Assembly (NCBI GenBank): GCA_028023455.1
Contig: JAQFVV010007224.1
Span: forward strand, 1-64,000
DNA length: 64,000 bases
Reading direction: 5' to 3'
DNA from: Epiperipatus broadwayi
Taxonomy: Eukaryota > Onychophora > Udeonychophora > Euonychophora > Peripatidae
Shown here: in pieces, positions 13,081-25,527 of the stretch
Layout of the letters: each line of letters starts with the position of its first letter
Numbering within the stretch: position 1 is the first letter of the stretch
The notes under the pieces: model-generated
The model's database searches: none
Seen by the model: only the letters and a program-made list of their open reading frames with translations
What the model was told of the DNA's origin: nothing
Position numbers and translations under genes: made by a program

Positions 13081-14611
13081 TCAAGAAAAGAGGGTCCTGT
13101 AGCAGAGATGTAATTGAGAGTGGTGAGATGTGAATGAGATCAAAATTATTTGGCCTGAAGGAAGCTGGAGACTTACTAAAAGGTGAGAGAGTGCCCGAAA
13201 AGTTGAATTGATATGAGGTGGAAGTGAGAGATTAGCTGAAGAAGAAAGTTCATATTTATTGGGGCAGTGCAGAGCACAGATGTGTTTTAGGCCCTTTTTT
13301 CTGGCAAGAGTTGCATTTTTAGGGCAGTCCCGATTGAGATGGTTGCAGTCTTTGCAGGTGGAACATTGTGGCCTCGTCCCCTTAATTGACATGATCAAAG
13401 GGGCTAATTCGGCTGCTATTGTTGTGGGAATGCTTTCAGGAGAGAGACCTTTTTTATGGATGAATTGGATAAGGCTGTGTTGGTGAAGGTGAGACCAATG
13501 GTGAGAAAATCCTTAAGGTACTCAAATGAGGTAACTTGTCTGAATGCCTCAAGATATTTCTGTAGGTGCTGCCTCTCCATACCTATGTGACTTTTTTTGA
13601 TAAATGCCTTAAATATGGATGGTCTATTGGAATCATGAACATATTGTGTCAAAATTTGAATGTTTTTGAAGGATTGCCTTTGTATTGTGTTTTAAAACTC
13701 TATTGCCATTTATCGGTTATTAGGAAAATGAGGATTTTATGTATATTATCAGTTATATTGTGGAGTTTGATAATAAGGTCATAGAGATGCTGTGTTGGAA
13801 ATGTATAGAGTCCACATTGTAAATCTGTAACTGCCAGAATGACAGAGCTGTTGCTCTGGTAGCAATAAAGTGACTTGAGGAGTAGCAGTGGAACTGTCTG
13901 GTTAAATTGTTCTGAGATCACTGTGCGATTCTCTGGTGTGAGTAGTTTATTAGGAATGAAGGTAGCAGAGGTGGCTGAATCATGATTGTTTGGATTGTCC
14001 TCAAGGCCCCACAGATTATGAATAATTTCAGCTTGGCATGTTTGTGATGTGGTTATATTGGTATAGTTTGGTGTGATTCTGGATGTAGTCTGAGCACAGG
14101 AATTAACAAAGACATGTTGTGGTGATGGATTTTTAATAAGGGATTGCTCTATAGTGTGACTGATATTAGTGGAAGTAATGTTGGCAGACATGGTTGTGCT
14201 CATAGATTGAGATGGGGAATGATGTGTAGCATCTTCATTTGAGTAATTATTGTGTGTTAGATTTTTAGATGATTCAGAGTTGGCTGAGGTTTCTGTATTA
14301 AACTTAGGTGTAGCAGGCTGATTCCCCCCCCCCCTTATCGTTGAAAATTTTTTAATGATCCCAGTTTTGCTTGGAGCAACATTATGATTGATGGGATTAC
14401 TTTTTTGGGATTGCTTATTGTCTTTGATGGGGAAAGCCTCACCCTGTAGGGGAGGAAAATCCAGTGGGACTGGGGATGGAGACCTTGATATAGGTTCTGT
14501 GCTGAAGGTTTCTTTGGAGTTTAATTTAGTTAACATTTTTGGAAGTTTTGAAGGTTTTTGTATTTGTGAATTATGTTTTTGCACATTTTTGCCACTAGGG
14601 GCGGTGGCCAT
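13081..14611 (-). pseudogene. LINE ORF1 (nucleic-acid-binding protein) with CCHC zinc knuckle, frameshifted
   Basis: The longest open stretch starts at the ATG at 14611 (MATAPSGKNVQK...) and runs 303 codons to 13700. It is rich in S, T, N, P and Q with a proline-rich start (SRSPSPVPLDFPPLQGE), as in disordered ORF1 N-termini. After frame changes it continues at 13416-13652 and 13081-13398. The last piece has CSTCKDCNHLNRDC, a CX2CX4HX4C zinc knuckle, followed by CALHC. ORF1 proteins of this type coat the element RNA. The start was chosen because it is the first ATG of the longest frame and follows a ~560 bp leader. A run of ten C at 14328-14337 lies inside the frame. Confidence 0.75.
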
Positions 14612-15175
14612 CTTTAAACTGTTTGGAAGAGTTAAAGATTATATAAAGACAAAATTTTGAAGTGGAAAGCTAAAAAATTTGATTTTAAAAAACGAAGTAA
14701 GTCCATACTGGAGGGATTGCTAATGTTAATTTTAGTTGGCTAATACAAAAATTGATTAGAATTTTAGGCAGTTTACTACCCCAGAGCGACAGGGTTGAAA
14801 AAAGAAGATCGTTTTTAATGACCTAAATAATTGGAACAATAAAAAAATGATAAAAAATGTTTTAAGTGATAGAACTGGAGAGGAAGTGAAGAGTCTAAAA
14901 GGGAATAAAACCTTCTATGATACATAGAACAGTGAAACTACCCATCAAACAGGGGAAAGAATATGTTTGTCTATTGTAGATGATCAGATGGTAGATAGAG
15001 TGAAATAATGATAAAAATACACTAAAAACTGATAGTTGTGAATGAAAGGGAACACAAACAGCAAATAATGTTCTAAGGAATACTTCTGATAGCAGAAACA
15101 CTGGCTTTTTAATGTCGTTTCAAGAAAGCTGTGATGTAAGTGATTTTCTTTCTAGAAGCAGCTCCACCTTTGTTG
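14612..15175 (-). other. LINE 5' untranslated leader
   Basis: This lies between the ORF1 start and the right-hand target-site duplication. It has no open frame of note on the sense strand and is moderately AT-rich. LINEs of this class usually carry an internal promoter near the 5' end. I see no diagnostic element, and the right boundary is set by the G-repeat comparison. Confidence 0.5.
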
Positions 15176-15781
15176 TTTACTCTTGTGGTCTTTGTTATTA
15201 TGGTTTAGTGAGATAATCCTTCAACAAAGTATCATTTGGTTTATTCAGAGTATATGATCTGATAGAAGGCTGATTCTAATAACTAATAAATAATGATATA
15301 AAATATACTTTATATTATTTATGATAGATTATTGAACATGCCACAATAATTACTTGCATTGGTGTTAGATTTTCTCTCTATCTGATTGTATATCTCTGTA
15401 GCATCATTCATCTTTGATTTTATTGTAACCCGACTGACTTAAGTCGTTAAGAGTATCTAATATATTCGACTTGTTTATCATCATTTTCATCATCATTTCT
15501 TATTTTTATCATCATCACCTTCATCTTCTATTTTCATTTTATTTCATATCATCTTCATCCCATCATCCTCTCATCCAATCTTCCATTTCATTCTTATCAT
15601 CATCATCACTTTCATCCTTCCTTCTCAATTCTCTCTTCCTCATAATTTCATCTTCCATTCTCATCAACTCCATCTTCTTTCATTTTATATCATCAGCATC
15701 CCTTTATTCCCACCATCTTTCTTTCATATTTTTTATCATCGTCATCAACCCCCTCTTCTTGATCATCTATTTAGGTTACAA
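15176..15781 (+). mobile_element. G-family repeat, copy G1, right part with pyrimidine-rich tract
   Basis: This continues G1 after the LINE insertion. 'gtttactcttgtggtctttg' at 15175 matches the reverse complement of 35880-35900, and 'attggtgttagattttct' near 15358 matches the reverse complement of 35695-35725. It ends at 'taggttacaa' (15772-15781), the same terminus as G2 at 35145 in reverse. From about 15470 to 15770 the strand is almost all T, C and A with many 'catcatc' triplets; G is nearly absent. An open frame of 121 codons here (15471-15836) is low-complexity S/F/I/L/H and is not a protein gene. Confidence 0.75.
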
Positions 15782-15793
15782 TATATATATATA

Positions 15794-15897
15794 TTACAAC
15801 ATGGCAGGTATAATCAAACCCTGTTGTGATAATTAAACAAATACGTATTCATATACTTAACATAATAATTAAAATATATATATATTATTACTAACAT

Positions 15898-15944
<47 letters not shown>

Positions 15945-15956
15945 AGCCATCCACAG

Positions 15957-15987
<31 letters not shown>

Positions 15988-16883
15988 TACATTACTAACA
16001 AAACTAACATTTACTCATGTATGTGGTCATATTGAATTATATATTTATGTAATTTGAATTTAAAAAAAACTCATAAAAGAGGTATGTGTATACACTTGCT
16101 CTGGGTTTTTTTGGGCAAACCCAGCTATACACATTGCTATGTATATGTATGAGTGCATTTTTGAATCATTAAACATGAAAATTCACAAAATAAAAATAAA
16201 AACATTTTTTATTTGATAAACTTTTTAAATATATACATATTAAGTCAACAAAAGAACTATAAATGTCAAGATGGCAAACAGTGTTTGGCAGAACAATAAA
16301 AGTATTATAAAAACTTTTGAATGTCTAGTTCTAACTAAATACTAATTGGAAATAAAAAGGTGTAAAAAAACTGTTACAGTGAATTCCAATGAAGGCACAA
16401 TGAATATTAATTGAAAATGAATGAAAAGAAAGAATTAAGAGAAAGGGTGGAGTCGGCAATTCCTGATTTGAAAAGAGAGATAAATTTTACAATTAAAAAA
16501 AAAAGAATTATTTATTATAAGTTTGAGAGTGGAAGAAAGCAGACGGAAGAATTATATACGGAAACAGGAATACAGAAATCAAGGTTAGATATTGATAAAA
16601 TACATTCAGGCTGGGGTAGAAACCTCCACGTGTGAGGTGTTTGAATCCTTCCCCTGAATGTATAGCAGCTGCCAATATCAAAGAAGGGATGTCAAGCCTG
16701 GAAAATCACCTCAATAAAAAAAGGTTGGATCATCATGAGATGTATAAAAGATTAAATAAATAAATAGAAATCAGCCATGGAATCCGAACTTCAAGTCTTG
16801 GTCATCCAAGGACTGGAGATTTCTCTTCCACCAGGTGAATCCAATCAATTCCCCAGGAAAACACAGGTACCTTTTCTATTTTG

Positions 16884-16920
<37 letters not shown>

Positions 16921-17746
16921 ACCTCTTAGTAAGCTTACTCCACGAAAATCAAAAAACTGTTGTTTGACCAAATTGTGAACTTGAACCTTTCTTTTCTTTT
17001 TGCACGGAGAGTTTAAATTATTTCTTATTGTATTTATTAGCGTATAAATTAGTCCATAATTAAATCTTCATTGAAACATACATATTATAGCATATTTGTA
17101 TGTGTGTGCATTTTGGTAAAGAGAGAAAAGAGCAAACCAACAAAAGGGAAACATATGAATCTTTGATTAATAAATAAAAAAAGAGACATTGATTAAACTT
17201 ATGTAAATAATATTGTTTTTTTGATAGATACGTAAATATTATTACTAATAAATATGTATAAAGTGAATGGTTTTTGTTTATATTTTTTTTTTTGATAGAT
17301 ACATAAAAATTATTACTAATAAATATGTATAAAGTGAATGGTTTTTGTTTGTTTATGTTTTGAATTTCTTTTTTTGAAAAAGAAAAAGGAGAGGGTTGGA
17401 TCTACTGCTGGTAATTTTACCACCCACCCTGAAAAAAGCTAGCTGCAGGCCAGGTCATTTTATCATCCTATGACATATGTCGATATTGGCATTCCAGCTC
17501 CCCCAGCACAATTCTTATAGCAGTATAAGATTGGTGCTTGAGGTCATAAATTGATGCTCATAAATATGCTGGGTGAGAAATAGGAGTATAATGATCGAAA
17601 TACTTTTAGAATAAATATATATATATATATATATATATATTACAATTACTCATATACGTGTAGCATTATATACATACACACAATCTTACAAAACAATTAT
17701 ATATGTGTGTAATATATATATATGGAAAAGTCAGGATTCATTACAA
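15794..17746 (+). mobile_element. B-family repeat, copy B1 (about 1.95 kb)
   Basis: Direct repeat of 23712-25527, alignable end to end. It starts 'ttacaacatggcaggtataa' and ends 'tcaggattcattacaa'. Both copies carry 'gggcagg' or 'ggcagg' near the start, a conserved hairpin ctgggttt...aaacccag (16105-16130 here), the block 'atgaatgaaaagaaagaatt' at 16416, 'tggggtagaaacctccacgtg' near 16612 and a 3' block 'ccacccaccctgaaaaaagc' near 17420. A 74-codon frame (16411-16635) is matched in B2 by a frame that shares only its first third before shifting, so it is not a maintained protein. A (TA)n tract lies inside near 15903-15985. The nature is unresolved, as for the TGTAAC family. Confidence 0.8.
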
Positions 17747-19200
17747 TGGTGACCAAATGAAAGGGCATCGAAGAGAAGTAGGTCAATGAGGGAAAGAAAA
17801 ATATAAAAGAAATTAGCATGAATTTTTTTTTGAGAAAATTAATAAACATATACATATTGGTTTTGTCAGATCATTATTGTTTAGCTAAAAGAAAAAATTA
17901 GGAAAACGGAAGTCATATTATATTGGCAGCGATGGATGTATTTAATATTGAGTTTTATGAGAAAAAGAAACTTTTTGGGCTATATGAAAAATACCAATTG
18001 AGTGCAGAATACAAAGGCATTTTCATAAAGTAATCAGATTAGGTTAGACTGGTTTTAAAGAACTTTCAGTTTGTTATGGATTTTTTTTTTTGTAAATAAC
18101 TAATATAATTTTTATTTTCTTGTTCGCGATTGATTTTTTTTTTGAAAAAAAAAAAAGTAATACAGATATTTAAAAAAAAGAGGAAACGAGTTTTTAAGTG
18201 GTTAACCTTTATAATTAATCCATTTTAATTAGATACAAAATAATTATTTGAGTTTCTGTCACTTATTACTGTAAGATGTCATAACTAAATAAAAATAATT
18301 ATATTAAATTAATGTTGTTTTAAAACAAGTTCGAGTAATGAATTATATTTAATTTACACCCACACAGTAGCTATGATTTTAATATATTTTACACTTTTTA
18401 TTTTTATAATCATTTTGACAATTTCTGAATTTGAAACTAACTTTGAAATGAAGGTTTTGAAATAACAATAGTCTATCTGTACCAGTTTTCAAAGCAAGGT
18501 TTTATAAAAGTGGAAAACAAGAGTAAGTCGAAATAATATAATGAAACAGTCAGCTTTTCAACCCAACTGTTTCACCTACTATATATGCTATATAGTAGTA
18601 TTCATACATATATAGATACCACCAATCCTCCTATATTTATTAATAATAATATAAATAAATTCCATTTAAATTTGAATCTAATTAATACAATCATATGTGC
18701 GTGCATGCATATATCTTTAAATATTTATTAAAATATTCATTTATATACTTATGATGCCAAAATACGCACATATATAGATTATTAATAATTGCAAAGTGAA
18801 AAACTAATTGTATGTGTAACTTTAGACTACATATATGCAAGAATATAAATGTTAATAGATTATAAAATATTTCGTTTTCAATAATTTTATATATTTATTA
18901 AATTATATATTTTCAAAATTATATAATTCTGCATATATCAGTAAATTAGAATGATCAGGTTACATATATAATAAAATGTTTTTCTAAATCTTAGATTTGT
19001 TTTTCTGGACACACAGTCGCCAATATAATTAATCTTTACCGATATTAGATTAATTAAAATTTTATATTGAGAATAAAACTTGGAAAACGGAATAAATTAT
19101 GGCCTGTGAATAACTTTTTTTTTTACCTATTTAAAATTTAACACAGCAGGCTCCTGCTATAATTGGTTACTATCATACAGGCCAGGAAAACAATTCTAAA
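17747..19200. other. AT-rich DNA without recognisable features
   Basis: No open frame above background, no repeat partner recognised in the window, and no RNA-gene signature on either strand. Scattered poly-T and poly-A tracts are present. Confidence 0.5.
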
Positions 19201-19235
19201 AAAATAAAATAATGAAAGAGAGAGGGGGGGGGATA

Positions 19236-19500
19236 CTGGTATAAAAGAAGTAGCAGCCATCTTTGAAGGATTATTCTTCTTGAAATATTTTTCTAAGAGA
19301 CATCAAGATATATTTTAAAAAAGTGAATTAATCAAAGATCGGGGTAACAGGCTTTGAATCTAGCCTTCTGTCTGGTGAACAACCATCTAAGCCAAGAGAA
19401 CAGGAGTATACCACCACCAGAATCTAAAAGGTGCCACGCTATTCAGAGAACTTGCAGTACAGAGAAACATCAACATTAACAATGGTAAATACTCTTCTAA
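19236..19500 (+). promoter_or_regulatory. Possible TATA promoter followed by a GC-richer leader-like segment
   Basis: A perfect TATA-type motif (ggtataaaagaag near 19238) lies in an otherwise bland region. It is followed by about 240 bp that is clearly more GC-rich than its surroundings (for example 'ggctttgaatctagccttc' near 19350) and ends at 'caatggtaaatac', where GTAAAT could act as a splice donor. This arrangement fits a first exon of a host gene or the promoter part of another decayed LTR. No coding frame supports either. Confidence 0.25.
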
Positions 19501-21620
19501 TCTAAAACCTTCAACCAATTCCAAGTAAATGCTAGCTTAACCTCAAATTAATGGCCATCTTAATATTGTAAGTGAAAATTATGTATATTTTGTTTTATAA
19601 TTTTAATCTAAAACTCACCTAAATTATGATTATTAATTACTGTATTTAAATCCTAAAGTCTTGCCTGATACAAATTGATTCCTGATACCAATTTAAAACT
19701 GATACTAATTTAAAAACCTGATTTAAAATCTCTGATATGAGTTATATGATTTAATTGGTAAAAATGATTTACTTGATAAACAAATTATTGAATAGTTTGA
19801 AATATTAAATAATTTATTTAAACTCATCTATAAATGAATTATGGTTTATCTAAAATATGCGCATTCACACACATCTTTATTAATATAATTATATGATTTT
19901 ATGTTTTGGTTTACTCCTAAAATAATGTTTGATTTAGTTACGTATTAATTTGACTATAAATAATTAAATGCTATCTATTTCAATTTGCTTAATGTAGAAA
20001 TTAAATCTTTTATCTATTCTTGTAACGTATAATATACAATAAGCTGTTTAAAGTAATATTAAAATTTCTATGATAATTCATATATATTTTAAGTTAATGA
20101 TAATGTTTGCAGTCATTAATTTCCACGATAGCATTATAAAACTAAATCAACCATATTTTAGCAAACCTCACACATCTTTCCTTTTAAAATAAAGAATTAT
20201 CAAATTTCACTTGTTTAAACTTTAATTATGATTTAAAATGCATTTCTTAAGTTGATCTATGCCAATATTATTATTATTTAGTTACGTTATCTTGTTTATG
20301 CTATAAAACTTTAAAACCGAGATTTATTCTTAAATTAAACTATTCACGAGTATTAAATAAGGATTCGCTCGCATATATATGTAAGTGCGCATATATATAT
20401 ATATATAAAACGTATAATTGTATACGAAATAAAAAGCTCTGTTTTGGAAAGGATAAAATGTTTAGAATTAAAAAGCATTACAAATGTATCATCACCTTAA
20501 GGTAGATTTGCTTTTTAAGTTGATATTTTAAATAAATATTTAGTTAAAGTGATATAAATACAGCATAAATCTATAAGTTTATATTTTAATTCTCCATATG
20601 CTGTAATCCTCCTTAAGCTAAGTAAATCAAAGCCTATATAGCTAACTCTGTAGATTGGATTCATAAATTCCCTTAATTAGTACTATTAAGAGTACTGTAA
20701 CATGAACTGATGTGGGTAGTTTCATGAAAGAAACTTGTATTTTAGCATCTTAATTTTTAAATATGATTATCTAGTCAGTGGTGCATATGTGTCCTTACGA
20801 AATGCTATGGCGTATTTTTTTATTGCTGTATGTCTTTAATGATTGTATGTCATTGTGCTGCATCATTACCTTAGTTTGGGCAATTATTCTTCAAGTGGTG
20901 AATGGTGCATGCCAACCCATCCTGCATTCATTTAAATGGAGCATGAGACTCACCCAGAATGTAAGACTCCTACTCGGATACATATAAATTGTGTGATCTG
21001 CTGAACTAAAATGGCCTCCAATACCATAGCAATGAGAATCGGTCCCAGGGAACCATTACCCGGTAAAAATCCCATGAATAAGGCACATATGAGATTCAAT
21101 AAGACTCAGAATTATATGCTTTTCTTTACGCACTTTTAACTGAAGTCTAATTTCCATTAGTCAGTTCAACCCACCATTTTAATAGTTAATTCAGCATTGA
21201 TCTGAAAGGGAATCCAATCTAAATGGTATTTTACTGTGTAGAGAATATATTAAAGTATTTATGCTAGTTAAATTAAGTTAAATTATGTTCTCTCAAAATT
21301 AATTATCACTTTCGCTAATAAAGCAAATCTAGATCCTTTATTGTATAAACCTGGCATAGATAACCATGAGCAAAGTCAAATCATTCTGAATTAAAATCCA
21401 TATTATTCTCATGTAAATTTTACTGTATTATGATTTTATCACCTGCGAGTGATAGATATATATATATATATGTATAGCCAAATAAATAATTAATTGTAAC
21501 TTACATACTATCACCTGCATGTGATAGGAAGCTATATATATATAGAACTGAAATGCAAAACCTCCAAATTTTATTAAATGTGTTAGAAGCTTAAAATCAC
21601 TTATAAGTAAACTAACTTAT
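19501..21620. other. AT-rich DNA without recognisable features
   Basis: No gene supported. A 69-codon frame at 20778-20987 has ordinary composition but no recognisable family, no partner and no splice context. Two short 'atcacctgc(a/g)(t/a)gtgat' palindromic motifs occur near 21437 and 21509. Confidence 0.5.
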
Positions 21621-21624
21621 ATAT

Positions 21625-22435
21625 ATATAATATACAAATCAATATATATATATATCAAAATACAGTACAATTTATATAAATTATATTCTTTTAGAAGTAC
21701 TTTTGACTATACACTTTGTAGTCTTTATCAACTATATAATGTTGAATAATCAAAACGAGACAACCCTTAACAATACCCATAGTTCAATTCAGATTTCCCA
21801 CAATTCTGTTATCTTAACATTTGATGACTGGTGATTCATTAACATTTGACGATTTCTTGAAATCAACATAGCTTCTTTTATTTTAAGTTAAAGAGGCTAT
21901 ATTGATTTCAAGAAATCGTCAAATGTTAATGAATCGCCAGTCATCAAATGTTAAGATAACAGAATTGTGGGAAATCTGAATTGAACTATGGGTATTGTTA
22001 AGGGTTGTCTTTGTAGTCTTTATCAACTATATAACGTTGAATAATCAAAACGAGACAACCCTTAACAATACCCATAGTTCAATTCAGATTTCCCACAATT
22101 CTGTTATCTTAACATTTGATGACTGGTGATTCATTAACATTTGACGATTTCTTGAAATCAACATAGCCTCTTTTATTTTACGTTAAAGAGCCTATGTTGA
22201 TTTCAAGAAATCGTCAAATGTTAATGAATCGCCAGTCATCAAATGTTAAGATAACAGAATTGTGGGAAATCTGAATTCAACTATGGGTATTGTTAAGGGT
22301 TGTCTCATTTTGATTATTCAACGTTATATAGTTGATAAAGACTACAAAGTGTATAGTCGAAAGTACTTCTAAAAGAATATAATTTATATAAATTGTACTG
22401 TATTTTGATATATATATTGATTTGTATATTACATA
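21625..22435. repeat. Large foldback (double hairpin) element with internal tandem duplication
   Basis: Outer inverted arms (about 21625-21760 and 22300-22435) enclose two tandem foldback units. In unit 1 the arm 21758-21870 (gacaacccttaacaataccc ... ttgaaatcaacata) is mirrored by 21898-22010. Unit 2 (22011-22345) repeats the same pair of arms with very few differences. At the outer end the sequence reads TA-cagtacaatt (from 21661) and aattgtactg-TA (to 22402). This resembles a Tc1/mariner-type MITE with a TA duplication, but the inverted similarity continues about 30 bp beyond the TA on both sides. A transcript could form very long double-stranded RNA. No protein is encoded. Confidence 0.85.
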
Positions 22436-23711
22436 TATTGTGAAACGAATACAGATATCAAACTTTATTTATTATATATATATATATAACAAACTAGTTA
22501 AAGCTGTACATCTGAAATTTGCTATTGATAATGCATCACTTACATGTGAACCCCTGTAAATTGTAAAGTCCCTTAATCACCTGCATGTGAAATTAAAGAA
22601 GTTACTTACACTATTGTTACTTTAAATTATTGTTTACATTGAATATTATTAAATTGATTTTAAATTTACTTTAGTTTCTTGTCTTAGTCTTGCTCACTGA
22701 CTCACTTTTATTTAATACTTAGTAATTAGCTTTATAACTTATTATAATTTTATATATAATTAATAATGATAAGTGTGCCACATGATACCTATATAAATAT
22801 GCTATATAAAATACCCATTATTACCCATCTTATGTAATACTGATGAGCTACTGCCGGCACATGAAGAATTGAAATGCTGCTGTGACCTCAACTGTGTCAT
22901 TTGTAAGGTTGTAGGTCTATGAGCAATGTTAGAAAAAGTAGAGTTAGGCCAGAGCCATGGCTTCCACCACTGTAAAACTGGTCAGCCTTAGAATGATCTA
23001 TCAGAGTTCTAGATTTTGTTGCACAAATGCACATATTTGACCGTTACAATAGTGAAATATCATTCAGTCCACAATAAAATTATAAATATATATACTTGAG
23101 AAATATTGAAGGTGTAAGGAAGTCGGGGAAAAAGGGCAGCACTATGTTTTAGGGGTTTGGAGATTCGGAATCTAGCAGCATAGAAAGTAAATAAGTTGTA
23201 GCTGTGAAGCTTTGGGAGGAAGGCGGTCTAAGTCTGATGGGAAAATATGGGGTTGGCTGCTCGATCGGGCATGTGGTGTGATGCATTCTGTGTATAGCTG
23301 CTTTTTATTTTTGACATGGTTGGAAAATTCTGAATAAAAATTGGGCATTTGTCCTAGTTACCCACACTCATAAGACTCGGAAGCAGCAGAGTGTGGTTAA
23401 GAAATGCCCTCTTATTAAAAAAAAAAAAACATTTTTTTTTTACGTTTTTTTTTTGATATTTTGTAGTCGTCCAACCAAGTAAGTCATGGTGAAGTTAGCT
23501 ATGTTCATTCATAGCATGTAATATGTGCGTGAGTTGTGGTTAGACCCAGTGTATATCATTGGGCTGGGGGTTGCTTACTCTTATATTTTTATAACTACAG
23601 GGTGAAAGTCAAAAAAAGAATTGATTTGAGGACATACGGATAGTTCCGTTGGTTTAGACAGGAGCCATTCAAATATGTAGACTGTATTTAAAGGCTTCTG
23701 GGAGAGGGGTA
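22436..23711. other. Mostly featureless; GC-richer patch with AATAAA and A-run at 23090-23430
   Basis: No open frame. The segment 23090-23430 is GC-richer than its surroundings, contains 'gaataaaaattgggc' and ends in about 12 A (near 23417-23428). It could be a retroposed 3' end, but I find no gene or SINE signature in it and no partner copy in the window. Confidence 0.35.
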
Positions 23712-23806
23712 TTGCAACAGGGCAGGTATAATCAAATCCTGTTGCGATAATTAGACAAATACGTATACTTAACGTATTATTAAAATATATATATTATTAC
23801 TAACGT

Positions 23807-23864
<58 letters not shown>

Positions 23865-25527
23865 CGTTAGTATATATAACTTTACTAACAAAACTAATAT
23901 TTACTCATTTGTGTGGTCGGATTGAATTATAGATTTACATAATTTGAATAAAAAACTCATAAAAGAGATATGGGGATATACACTTGCTCTGGGTTTTTTT
24001 CTTTTGCCAAACCCAGCTATACATATCGCTATGTATATGTAGGAGTGAATTTTTGATTCATTAACCATGAAAATTCACAAAATAAAAACATTTTTTATTT
24101 GATAAACTTTTTAAATATATACATATTAAGTCAACAAAAGACTATAAATGTCAAGATGGCAGACAGTGATTTGCAGAACAATAAAAGTATTATAAAAACT
24201 TTGGAATGTCTAGTTCTAATTAAACACTAATTGGAAAGAAAAAGGTGTAAAAAAAAAATTCCAATTAAGGCACAATGAATGTTAATTGAAAATGAATGAA
24301 AAGAAAGAATTAAGAGAAAGGGCGAAGTTGGAAATTCCTGATTTGAAAAGAAAGATAAATTTAATAAATAAAAAAAAATTATTTATTATAAGTTCAAGAG
24401 TGGAAAAAAGCAGACGGAAGAATTATATATGGAAACAAGAATACAGAAATAAAGGTTATACATTGATAAATATGTTCAGGCTGGGGTAGAAACTTCCACG
24501 TGCGAGATGTTCGAATTCTTTCCCTGAATGTATAGCAGCTACCAATATTGAAGAAGGGACGTCAAGCCTGGAAAATCACCTCAATAAAAAAATGTTGGAT
24601 CATCATGAGATGTATAAAAGATTAAACAAATAAATAGAATTCAGCCATGGAATCCGAACTTCAAGAGGTCTATTCGTCATCCAAAGACCGTAGATTTCTC
24701 TTCCACTAGGTGAATCCAATCAATTCCCCAGGGAAAACACTGGTACCTTTTCTATTTTGATATATACATATATATATATGACCTCTTAGTAAGCTTATTA
24801 CACAAAATTCAGAAAACTTGTTTGACCAAATTGTGAACTTGAACCTTTTTTTTCTTTTTGCACGGAGAGTTTAAATTATTTCTTACTGGATTTATTAGCG
24901 TATAAATTAGTCCATAATTATATCTTCATCACAACATACATATTATAGCATATTTGTAGGTGTGTGGGTTTTGGTAAAGAAAGAAAAGAACAAACCAACA
25001 AAAGAGAAACTGATATGAATCTTTCATTAATAAATAAAAAAGAGACATTGATTAAACTTATGTAAATAATATATATTTTTTTGATAGATACGTAAATATT
25101 ATTACTAATAAATATGTATAAAGTGAATGGTTTTTGTTTGTTTATATTTCGAGTTTTTTTTTTTTTTTTGAAAAAGAAAAAGAAGAGGGTTGGATCTACT
25201 GCCGGTAATTTTACCACCCACCCTGAAAAAAGCTAGCTGCAGTCCGGGTCATTTTATCATCCTATGACATATTTCCATATTAGTATTCCAGCTCCACTAA
25301 CATAATTTTTATAGTAGTATAAGATTGGCGCTTGAGGTCATAAATTGATGCTCATAAATATTCTGGTTAAGAAATAGGAATATAATGTTCGAAATACTTT
25401 TAGAATATATATATATATATATTTACAATTACGCATATACGTGTAGCATTATATACGTACACGCAATCTAACAAAATGATTATATATATGCATAATATAT
25501 ATATGGAAAAGGCAGGACTCATTACAA
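23712..25527 (+). mobile_element. B-family repeat, copy B2 (about 1.8 kb)
   Basis: Second copy of the B family, same orientation as B1. It starts 'ttgcaacagggcaggtataa' and ends 'ggcaggactcattacaa', followed by (TA)n. Near the start, 'gcaacagg' at 23713 is mirrored by 'cctgttgc' about 20 bp later, giving a terminal hairpin. B1 has the same arrangement with one or two changes. This parallels the terminal double arm of the TGTAAC family. Internal (TA)n at 23813-23860 is longer than in B1. An open frame on the minus strand at 24918-25217 is low-complexity and is absent from B1 as a protein. Confidence 0.8.

Larger units (their letters stand above)
9178..15175 (-). mobile_element. Nearly full-length, decayed non-LTR retrotransposon (LINE; I/Jockey-like organisation)
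   Basis: About 6.0 kb element transcribed leftward. Visible parts from its 5' end are an untranslated leader (14612-15175), ORF1 with a CCHC zinc knuckle (13081-14611), and ORF2 with an APE-type endonuclease (about 11914-12910), a reverse transcriptase (about 10390-11200) and a C-terminal CX2C...H...C finger (about 9660-9730). The 3' end appears as an A tail (8 T on the plus strand at 9177-9184). It is flanked by an imperfect duplication, TTTACT(CTT)GTGGT, and interrupts repeat G1. All coding regions carry stops and frameshifts, so it is inactive. It is noticeably more GC-rich than the surrounding DNA. Clade assignment (I, Jockey or relative) rests on ORF1 plus APE plus RT architecture and is tentative; no RNase H domain was recognised. 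Confidence 0.85.

Noticed and set aside
15471-15836. 121-codon plus-strand frame
   Set aside because: It lies entirely in the low-complexity pyrimidine tract of G1 and encodes only S/F/I/L/H runs; the G2 copy has no equivalent frame.
16411-16635. 74-codon frame starting MKMNEKKELRER, shared start with 24286-24489
   Set aside because: The similarity reflects the B-family DNA repeat. The two frames diverge by frameshift after about 25 residues and stop differently, so no protein is conserved.
22843-22885. CTGATGAG...GAAA string resembling a hammerhead
   Set aside because: The distance between boxes is too long for stem II without a convincing helix, and no GUC-type site with stem I pairing was found.
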